Part shown: piece after piece, positions 30,441 through 39,200 of the stretch
How positions within the stretch are numbered: the stretch's first letter is position 1
Layout of the letters: every line of letters starts with the position of its first letter
Assembly: GCA_029834535.1 (NCBI GenBank)
Contig: JAQMWT010000047.1
Coordinates: 124,001 to 188,000 of the forward strand
Source of the DNA: Chrysophaeum taylorii
Taxonomy: Eukaryota; Sar; Pelagophyceae; Pelagomonadales; Pelagomonadaceae
Direction: 5' to 3'
DNA length: 64,000 nucleotides
Notes under the pieces: generated by a model
What the model saw: only the letters and a program-made list of their open reading frames with translations
Database searches by the model: none
Told to the model about the DNA's origin: nothing
Translations under genes and position numbers: made by a program

Positions 30441-31122
30441 CTAGGCGGCCTGGAAGGCGGCGGCCATTTGCTTTCGTTGCTGCGCGTTGTGCGCCTTGTA
30501 CTTTTCCTGGAGCTGCCTGTAGGTGGTCCTCGCGAGGCCGCACTTGGCGTCGAGGTCGAGCGCCTTGAGGACCCAGTCCTTGCCTGCGTTGTGACGCCCG
30601 GCCGGTCATACCACGAAATAAGGAAGACCCACGCACTCGCGTCGAGGTCGTTGGCCTGGAGGGCCGCCTGGCCGGCGCGCGCGAGGGCCTTGACGAGGAG
30701 GTCGGGATTCGGATGAGATTTGTAGTCGGTCTTCCCGATGACCTTGACGCAGTACTCCCGACACTTGCGGTGATCGCCCAGCGACAAGTAGCACTGAGCT
30801 ATGTTGCCGTTGGCCGTCTGGTCGAGCCGCACAAGAGACGCCTTCTCCTCGTCGGTAAACTGCGCCGACTGCGACCGGTTCCCCGCATACTGCGCGGCCT
30901 CGCCGTCGGGTTGCCACGTGTATCTGGGTTCAATTGTCGGCCGACTAGGACGAAAACGACTCACGCTCGGATTTTCGAGTACCGTGTGATCGCCTTTTTG
31001 TACTCTTTAGCACGAAACAACGCGTTCCCTTTTTCCTTCAGTTCCTCGGCCTTCTTCAGCAAACTCGCGTGCGTTGATAACTCAGAGGAGCCCGCACCAC
31101 TCGGGTGGCTCTCGTCGGACAT
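30441..31122 (-). CDS. TPR protein, three exons, FKBP/AIP-type
   Basis: A 195-residue protein is made by joining exons 31122-30965, 30923-30637 and 30583-30441 across introns of 41 bp (GTGAGT...AACCCAG) and 53 bp (GTGCGT...ACGCAG). Both joins keep frame, and the final exon ends in TAG at 30443-30441. The helices KAEELKEKGNALFRAKEY, NGNIAQCYLSLGDHRKCREY and VKALARAGQAALQANDLDAS follow the tetratricopeptide pattern and order seen in the C-terminal TPR domain of immunophilins and AIP, which binds the C-terminal peptide of Hsp90. No FKBP domain is present, so it is a stand-alone TPR unit. The start is ATG 31122. An upstream GTG frame extension is not needed. Confidence 0.72.
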
Positions 31123-31782
31123 CTCGCTTTTGTTCGTGAAAATCAGTCCGTTAAGAACACGCTTGCCTTTATTAAAAACCTTTCTGTGCACTGAAACTAG
31201 GCCCTAATTCACAGATTTCTCCAGAGGGAGGGCACCTCGTGTGTGAGAGGAGGCTCTACCTAGGTTCGCTGTTGAAAGGAGGAATTTCATATCAAACTTT
31301 TGCGACGACTACTGTAGTAAAGGCGAGTTCAAAATTTACCCCCGAAAATTAAAATCATCAATAAAAACGCGCTACTGTGTACTGGTGGACTTTCACAAGC
31401 CAGAAGCTGAGGGCAGCGCCAATCTCAAGCAAGTGGGGCCTGTAACAGAATTCCCTTGTTCCTTAAAAAGCTACGAGGATCGTATGAGACTAATGGTTGA
31501 TCTAGAGAGGCATTGTTGCCGCTATACCAGCCTACCTTCGAGCTGGTGCTCCGTGACACATGCGCGGGGGGGGAAGAGAGCCGATTCCTTATGTCATCTG
31601 CTGTGTGGTCAGCGCGCTGGTAATGGGCACCGGGACATAGGCGCCCTCAACCCCCCAACCCTTCCTTTTTCGTCCAGCCCTTCCTTTTTCGTCCTACTTC
31701 TTTCCCTCCTCCGCTTACTCCTCCTCCCTCGCTTTAAGGCATCAAGCTGCGACCGTCGTAAGCTGCGACCGTCGTTTAGCGT
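31123..31782. other. Spacer, no supported gene
   Basis: AT-richer than the genes to its left. A plus frame of 133 codons (31385-31786) has no recognisable domain and runs into pyrimidine-rich sequence (31660-31740). It ends where the inverted-repeat element begins. Confidence 0.4.
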
Positions 31783-32300
31783 CTAGAGATAGAAAATCTA
31801 AATTAGGGTTTGTACCCCCTATTCTAGGGTTAGTTCTCTTAACTTTGCCACCCTTGCCACCCTTTGATTTAAGAAAACGCTGTGTTATTCACACCGACTG
31901 TCCTCGTTTAGGAGACAGACTCATTCGAGGACAGACTACCACTTTTCCCACGCTCTGCTGAAGGGTAACACAGTGTTTTCTTAAATCAAAGGGTGGCAAA
32001 GTTAAGAGAACTAACCCTAGAATAGGGGGTACTAGAGAACAGTAATCACAACTGTGTTACCCTTCAGCGGAGCGTGAGAACAGTGGTAGTCTGTCCTCGA
32101 ATCTGTCTCCTGAACGAGGACTGCCGGTGTGAATAACACAGCGTTTTCTTAAATCAAAGGGTGGCAAAGTTAAAAGAACTAACCCTAGAATAGGGGGTAC
32201 TAGAGAACAGTAATCACAACTGTGTTACCCTTCAGCAGAGCGTGAGAACAGTGGTAGTCTGTCCTCGAATCTGTCTCCTAAACGATGCGAATGACACAGC

Positions 32301-32305
32301 GTTTT
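32301..32305. repeat. Target site duplication GTTTT, left copy
   Basis: GTTTT directly before the 5' LTR, matched by GTTTT at 42784-42788. Neighbouring copies of the host repeat read CAGCGTTTTCTTAAATC without interruption, which confirms the insertion point. Confidence 0.85.
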
Positions 32306-32641
32306 TGTGGCCGCAACTCCCGCCTCCTAAGGCTTACCCCTCTTCTAGGGCCCCCCCTTATCAGGGGCACCCTACTCCGTTCTGATGATGTCAGTTTTTT
32401 TTATGACATCATCTTCCTTTTCCGTGACATGTGTCACCCTGATTTCTGTGTTTCGATAATATCTTAATCATAAAGCAACAGCCGATCCTCAAGTTGTGAG
32501 GACCAGGCACGGAAGTTGTTTGTGGTTGTGTGGCGGGAGAACGGCCATCCTCGTCCAGTGACTCCACCAAGGGCACGGACGCGAGCGGCGAGCCAGGATT
32601 CGAAGGCACGCCAGGTAGGCCTAAATTCTCCTTACGCTACA
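32306..32641 (+). repeat. 5' LTR
   Basis: 336 bp, begins TGTGGCCGCAACTCCC and ends TTACGCTACA. It matches 42445-42783 throughout except about a dozen substitutions and a length change in a C-run. Confidence 0.9.
32384..32413. promoter_or_regulatory. Palindrome with CRE/bZIP-like half sites in the LTR
   Basis: GATGATGTCA and its reverse complement TGACATCATC are separated by a 10-bp T-rich spacer. The same palindrome is conserved in the 3' LTR at 42526-42555. TGATGTCA and TGACATCA are bZIP (CREB/ATF-type) sites, so it may be the LTR enhancer. An RNA hairpin is the alternative. Confidence 0.45.
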
Positions 32642-32643
32642 GG

Positions 32644-32664
32644 TGGTGGAGGAATACGAGATTC
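32644..32664 (+). other. Possible primer-binding site
   Basis: TGGTGGAGGAATACGAGATT begins two bases after the 5' LTR. It starts with TGG, as the complement of a tRNA 3' CCA end must, and GATTCGAG further on resembles a T-loop complement. The tRNA is not identified and the spacing is one base off canonical. Confidence 0.3.
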
Positions 32665-33104
32665 GAGCGACCATATCGGTCGCAGCGAACGAGTGCACCT
32701 TGCATTCTCTACACGGTCCGGACAAGCCGTGCGCGCGCCCTGATCAAGCGCGCCGACGAAGATTTCCAGGAGGACCACTGCCGTGGGAAAGTTCGCCGGC
32801 CGGATACGTTAGTCGTCGGAGGTGACGACGCGCGATTCGGTTCTAGCCGAGCGCAACCCGGGTACCGCTGCCGCAGGCGAGCGGAGTGAGATCGCAACTC
32901 ACAGAGGCATTGATTGCCGGGCAGAAACGAATTCTGCCGCCCACCGGACTGATAGATCTGTCGGTGGAAGACGCACGTGACGACGATATTACGCGTGTCG
33001 TGGACGAGTAGAAGTCCCAGAGTCGAAGGAGCACGAGAACGACGACGACTCAACCATTTTGGACCCGCTCTGATCTCGGCCGATTAGAACGAGCCAGAGC
33101 CGAT

Positions 33105-33767
33105 ATGGAAGACGATGATGCTGCCGACGAGCAGATGCGATATGAAGAACCGCCAAGCCGTCAGGATGAGACGAGCGAGCGGAATGACGATGATGATGAT
33201 GATGATGATGAAGAAGAGCACGACACTGAAGTTGACAACGAGGAAGAAGAGCTAGACTACAACACCGGCGAACCGACGGAGAGACCGTCGGGAGGACGAC
33301 CGACAGCCCCGTCGACGCGTGCACGACCCCCGGACGCAACGAGAATGAGCGAGTTCTACGAGGCTCATTTGCGGGCGTTATGTGGAGAAAACGAACGTTC
33401 GCAGGAAAGACTTTTGCAACAGATAACGGAAGAAAACGATCGAAAGGAGCGGCTACAACGGAAGGAGGCAGAAGAATTACGAGAGCAAGTGCGGAGAGCC
33501 AACGCTCGAGCAGACGACCTCCAAGATCAAGAAAATTCGTTGACACGTGAAAGAGACGAATTGCGTACGCCGAGTCGATCAAGGCGAGCGAGTAGCCCGG
33601 GGTCCCGAGCTGAGGAAGAGCCGCCAACTACACGATCACGCGCGAAAGCTAGGAAGCCGCGCTATGAAGACGACGATGACGAAGAAAAGGAGGAGACGCG
33701 TGGCGACGGAAGGATCGACACCCAAGAGTTCTTGATGAGCTTCACGGATCGGTTCGCCGGCGCGTAG
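33105..33767 (+). CDS. Retrotransposon N-terminal acidic/coiled-coil Gag region
   Basis: 220 residues start at ATG 33105, with long Asp/Glu runs (about 25-55) and then a charged coiled coil (about 90-150). The frame ends at TAG 33765. The next frame, shifted by -1, is open through this point (it reads VAKHDRNKERR from 33764) and continues directly into the main Gag frame. The two are therefore probably one protein broken by a base change, or joined by -1 ribosomal frameshifting. No slippery heptamer was recognised. No known domain was identified. Confidence 0.55.
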   Translation: MEDDDAADEQMRYEEPPSRQDETSERNDDDDDDDDEEEHDTEVDNEEEELDYNTGEPTERPSGGRPTAPSTRARPPDATRMSEFYEAHLRALCGENERSQERLLQQITEENDRKERLQRKEAEELREQVRRANARADDLQDQENSLTRERDELRTPSRSRRASSPGSRAEEEPPTTRSRAKARKPRYEDDDDEEKEETRGDGRIDTQEFLMSFTDRFAGA

Positions 33768-33883
33768 CCAAACACGATCGCAACAAGGAGCGGCGATCAA
33801 CCTCCGGACTAAAGACCGAAACTTTTAAACTGGTTCTTGATGGACGCGATCAGGACCAGTTCGATTTAGATGCGGGCGCGGTG

Positions 33884-35047
33884 ATGAGTACGTTAGCCGA
33901 AGACAATTTTAGCTTGGAGAAACTACGGTACCTGCTGCCCGCGACCCTGCGCGACGCAGTCGCACCGATTTTTCGAGAACACTTAAAGAAGTACGAAGAC
34001 CTGTGTAAAGATCTCGATCAACCAGCGTCTTTTTATTTACGTCGGGATACCGACGATGAGGAGTACGGTTCAGTGGTACGACGATTACGACGATTGAACG
34101 AGAAGTATTGCCTCAAGATTTTGAAATATTTCCGAGAGAGTTGCCCACTGCCGGTGACGGCAGAGGAATCGCTACGAAAGTTGCAATGCACGACCCAAGC
34201 GACCGTTCCGAAACGCTCTGGGGAACGCCACGTGCATACGTATTGCATTAAATTTCAGCAAGAGGCCATGGCGTACTGTTCTGTGGCCAATCGGGATCTC
34301 AACGATGTGGAGATCATCTCTTACTTGATACGTGGACTGGAGTCCAGCGAATTGAAATCCCGCGTGCGAACCATGCGCAGCGGGCACCCGACGACGTATA
34401 AGACGTTTACGTCTACGTTGTCATTGATTACACGGCTCGAGAACGATTTCGCGACAGCCATGGCGGAGAAGAACAGCCGAAATTCAACGAACCCATCGGG
34501 CGGGAAGCCGCAGAAGCCACCGTCTGGACGCGGAGGACGGGCGCTCGCCTCGGGAACGAAAGATAAAACGACGAAATATGAAGCATTACGCCTCGAAGAG
34601 AATCCGAAAAAGTGGTTCGAGAGGACATGCAAGGATTGTGGGTTTTTCTTAACGACCCACGACAAGGATGAACACGGGAACCGGGTCATTTGCAACCGCG
34701 AGCCTGATGACTATTATGTGGCGATGTGTAAATACATCGAAGACGGCAAAAAGCCCATCTCGCTAGGACGATGGGAGAGCCGACAAAAGAGACATAATCA
34801 TTCGCGTGACGACGGCAGTTCTAATGCCACCCTCGGTTCGAGCGCTGTTCACGATATTCAGAGCAGGCTCAATGATATGGGCACGCAGCTGACCACGGTT
34901 GTGGATTCCGTGAAGCACTTGAAAGATGGACACGGCCGATCGTCTTCGACACGACCGGGCCGTCGAGATAGCCGGAGCCCCAGACGCCGCGACAAGAGCC
35001 GTAGGCAGCTCGCGCCAGCGCCGACGGAAAGACAGCCGGAGCTCTAG
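33884..35047 (+). CDS. Retrotransposon Gag-like protein
   Basis: The ATG is at 33884, and the same frame is open back to about 33764. The sequence after the start (SLEKLRYLLPATLRDAVAPI) and the helical middle (about residues 100-200, with YCIKFQQEAMAY and IISYLIRGLESSELKSRVR) has the pattern of Ty3/gypsy Gag capsid regions. A Cys/His cluster (CKDCGFFLTTHDKDEHGNR, then a later Cys pair) near residue 250 could be a divergent zinc-binding nucleocapsid. It is not a standard CCHC knuckle. The C-terminus is Arg/Ser-rich. It ends at an in-frame TAG (35045-35047) followed by CAG, after which the same frame stays open. Confidence 0.6.
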   Translation: MSTLAEDNFSLEKLRYLLPATLRDAVAPIFREHLKKYEDLCKDLDQPASFYLRRDTDDEEYGSVVRRLRRLNEKYCLKILKYFRESCPLPVTAEESLRKLQCTTQATVPKRSGERHVHTYCIKFQQEAMAYCSVANRDLNDVEIISYLIRGLESSELKSRVRTMRSGHPTTYKTFTSTLSLITRLENDFATAMAEKNSRNSTNPSGGKPQKPPSGRGGRALASGTKDKTTKYEALRLEENPKKWFERTCKDCGFFLTTHDKDEHGNRVICNREPDDYYVAMCKYIEDGKKPISLGRWESRQKRHNHSRDDGSSNATLGSSAVHDIQSRLNDMGTQLTTVVDSVKHLKDGHGRSSSTRPGRRDSRSPRRRDKSRRQLAPAPTERQPEL

Positions 35048-35071
35048 CAGACATTCACGCCGCCGCCGGCG

Positions 35072-36232
35072 ATGAAGATCTCGCGATCGAAATTCGGACA
35101 ATGGTCGTTACGGGAAGACTCGGGACATTCGTCTGCAACGTTCGCGTTTACGACCCCTTGCCGTCAACAGTTACCATTGGGAGTGATGTACTCGAACACG
35201 GACACCCGCCCCGACGACGCAGCCGACGCCCTCGCCGCGGCCGCATTCGAAGATCGTGCTCGCCCGCCGCCGGACGAGCCACCCAACGAAGTGCTGTCCG
35301 ATCGTCGGTCTTTGGCACAGATTTATGAGGAGATGTCGAGCGATGAACTCGAAGATTCGAGCGATGACCTCGAAACTCCACGATACTGGGAAGGCGATTC
35401 AGATTCGGAAGATGAAGAAGCTACACCTTGTGAACCAGTGTCCGCGATAAGGTTACTTGGCGAGTCGTCCACGGACGACGCAAAGTTTGTTTTTGACGAG
35501 GAAGCCCTCGACGCTATCGGCTTATCTTTGGACCCTCCAGGGACGACCTTTAGCGACCGAACTGTCTGTGAGCCAGACATGGATTTCTGCAGTGATAGCT
35601 CGGATGATCATTCGACGGACGAGACGATGACCATCGCGAGTGAAGCAGACGACGATCTTACGATAGAGTTGACGTCGGGGACGACGCCATCTTTTCCTGC
35701 GGACCCCCCCGAAACGGTTTCGGCCACGACGGATCGAGCCACGGACACGCCGCCGGAAGAAAAGGATAGATTTAAGAAGAAGATTAGCAGCGTTCTGGAT
35801 TGGGACGAAGACGAGTCGACGTGGAACCTGCGGGATTGGTGGGCAAGAACTCGGAACTTCTTGCTAAAGAAGCCACCAGAACAACCGCTCAGCTACGGAC
35901 TCGAAGCCGCAGCCGACACGGAGCCGATCGCCGATGATGGTGATGATCAACCAACGACGAATGAATCTACGGATGCATTCTGGAAAGACGAAATGAATGA
36001 GTTATGGGAGAGGTCCTTTGCTTCCAGGAAAATATAAGATCGGGATCCCCTACCAGCACTGATTCCCGCCGAGATTGTCCTGGAGGAAGAGCGGAAGCCG
36101 CCTGATAAAGAGGCTGCCACGAGCGTTACGTCTATGACGCCAACAACAGATGATACGAGAGCTCAAGCCGCGGTATCGATGCCCAACCCGGAGATGGGCG
36201 AGTCAGAGCCCGATGTGCTCACACTTCGTTGA
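35072..36232 (+). CDS. Acidic linker region between Gag and Pol
   Basis: This is the same frame as the Gag region after the TAG at 35045. It runs 321 codons to TAA 36035, and the same frame is open again after it to TGA 36230. It is very rich in Asp, Glu, Ser and Thr with a few tryptophans near the end (DWDEDESTWNLRDWWA). No enzymatic motif was seen. Two isolated stops in an otherwise open, compositionally uniform frame suggest point mutations in one long ancestral Gag-Pol frame rather than separate genes. Confidence 0.4.
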
Positions 36233-39200
36233 CGCCGCGAGATGGCAGGACGATCGAAGATGATTTGGTCACCCTCAGTTGCTTAGATACGGGTACTCTT
36301 ACGTTTATGGCCTGTCACATCTACAGGAATCGTGACGGACCGAAATTCTCGACGACCATCGGCGTCGATGGATTGGCGGATGTTTCTTATATTTGCCGAG
36401 AAATGGTCAGAAAGTTGGCCAGAGATCAGTTGATTTTCGATGAAGGCGAACTTCCGATTAAGCGCAAGCTGTACGGATCAGGGTTGAATACGACAACGAT
36501 CTTTCGTTGGATCGCGATTCGGGTCGCCCTCGCCGACTATATCGCCGCCCCCATTGTCGCTATTGTGGCCGATACGAACTATCTGTTCCTGTTTGGAGGG
36601 CGCGATATACGAGTTTTAGGAGCCGTCGTGGACTACCCCCACGATCGAATATGTTTTTATCGAACCCAAGTTGTCTACGGGCGCAAGAAGATTAAATTCA
36701 AGGATGAACGAATTGATGCACCCATCGTGGCCTTTCGATCTACTTACGATCGAGATCCGATAACCGTGCCGATTTACAATCATCAACACGATGCCTTTCG
36801 GAAGAGTCTCGACCTGGTCAAGACTCGAATTTACGCTCGTTTGAGCACGATTAAAGATCTCCGAAGCCCGCCGCCGGAACGAACGGTAGCCTTGGCTACT
36901 CGGGGACATGCTACGACCAAATTCTCCCCAGCTCCGGGAGAAGACGCGCGAGAAGTAGTGGCTTACGCTGCGCGCACGCTTCAAATCGAGCCCGGTCGAA
37001 CTTACAATCTACCGGTTATTTTGTCGAAACCTATGGAAATGGGACAGGTTTTCGTCGCCACGTTTTCTGAGAACGAGCAGTTGGGAGTCGTCGAAGGAAT
37101 GTGTTCTTCTTGCGAAGAGCACGACCGGTCCGCTGCTCGGGTTGCGGTTACTGCCGCGGAAGAAGTGCCGACGGTCTTCACTCAAGGCGAAGTCCTCGCG
37201 ATTGGCGATATCGTTCGGTACGAAGATGAGTTGAACGTCTCTACGATCAACGAACTTACGAAAGAATGTGAAGAAGGATACGACAAGGGGAGCCTTTCTT
37301 TCACCGTTTCCGTCGCTTGTCATTTGACGCATTGCGACGCGTCTCCCCCGCCGATGTTGCTGAGCACGGCGCAGAAGGACGCTACGACCGCTATGGCGGA
37401 CAAGTCCTCCCTCAAACGACCCGAAGGCGACGACGATTTTGCTCGAAGGTCGGAAGAAGATGAAAAGAAGTGCCGCGAGATCACCGAAGCGGAGATCCGC
37501 CGCCGATACGAAAAGGTTCAATGGCTTCCAATCACTTATCGCAAGGTGGTGATGCTGTTCAGTGGAGCCGGGGGCAGTACTTTAGGCCTCCAACGAGCCA
37601 ACGAAATGTGTGGGACGTCGTTTCGGGTCGTGCTAGCACTCGATGCGTCGGACACCGCAAACCAGATCCACCATAAGAATTTTCCGAACATTCCTGTGGT
37701 GCAGCACACACTGTGTGGTCGCTATGTTACAACCTTACGGTTGATTGAATCTTATTTACCTTACGCGGAATGGTCGTCGTCGATGTGTGTCGCATCGCCA
37801 CCCTGCGTACACTCCGCTCTGTGCAACTTGACTTCCAGAGATGTCGGGAAGGGAGTCACCGCTACCCACTGGACGATGAAATTATGCAAGATGGCTGGTT
37901 TCTTCATGTGGTTAATAGAGCAGGAGGCCTCGATTATTTCTTACGTTGCACGTTTGCACCCTTACGTGTACGTCGTCAATTTTTATGACATAACGCCCAG
38001 TTTGATGAGCTGTCGCGTGCGATTGTTGGTTTCCAGCCACCCGCTCCATTCGCGCGCAGTTCCGAAGACTTGCAAGAATATGCAGCATGAGTTCGCCGCA
38101 GCGCTTGGCTACGCCGACGAACGACATTTACTTCAGATGAACAATATAGGATCATCGCGAGCCGCGACAGACGCAGCTTACACCGCTACGCGTGTCCCGC
38201 TTCGCGTAGGACCGCACCGTTCCGATTACAGATCTCTGAATCTGAAAATGACTTCGGAGTTGCTGACAATGCCCCTTGATTTTGATTGGGCCGGCTTCTC
38301 CAGGACGACCTCGATGAAACACTTGGCGTCCGTCGTGCCACCAGACACGATGACCTTATCAGTACTCGATCTGCACAACTCTATGACCAAGGATTTTCAC
38401 CTGAGCGGCGAAGCTTTACCGTCAGCGTTGAGTCCTGCAGACCGACCGTTTGATTATTATTTGCAAATTGATGAAACCACCCTTCGTCACGTACAAGTTC
38501 CGCTGTTAAACACGCGCACACGTGTCGTAAGATGGATGTCGACTGATGATCTTCAAGATCGCACCAAATGGAAACCTCCAGAGGTACCGTTGATTCCGCC
38601 TGCAACAGATGAGCCGGGGACGTCTCATGCTTCTTCTGCTGCCCTCCCCCGACAACCAAATTTGGACGTTCCGCCAGATCCTGAGCGAGATTGGGAACCG
38701 AAGATTAAGAGCGAGCAGAGTGTCAAAGGCGAGAGGATCAACAAAAGCCACCCGGAAGTGAGACTAAAATATGAGAAGAAGTTCGATGTGCCATGGAAAG
38801 ATGCGCCGCGCGATGCTGAGGGTGCACCGCTGCCGCAAACTCCTGAGCATGTCAAGGACAACGAAGCAATGGAAGTTCAAGTTCCTACGAAGGAAAAAGT
38901 TGATAAGGTTGTTCAGGAGTTAGGAATTCCTGACAATCCGCACTTAGAGGATGAGGCGAATCTGATGCTCCGTCACTGTGTGCAATATTCATGGGCCTTT
39001 TTCGACCCGATTATGAGACCTGTGGACTCACCTCCTGTGTCTCTACGATTCAAAGACGCGAATCCGCGACCGATTAAGATGGCGCCCTACCGATTGACGC
39101 CTGCGAAGCTCGATTGTCTCCGCAAGCAGATCAGCGAGTGGTGCCGGGATGGAGTCATTCGTCCGGCCAACTCACCTTGGGGCTTTCCTGTGTTGATGCT

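Noticed and set aside
35045-35050. Amber stop followed by CAG as programmed readthrough between Gag and Pol
   Set aside because: It is possible, but a second in-frame stop at 36035 and three frame shifts make random decay the simpler reading.
37530-38385. Possibility that the methyltransferase is a host gene captured by misassembly
   Set aside because: It is in one continuous frame with the RT, has the element's base composition rather than the host's, and lies between two LTRs with a target duplication.
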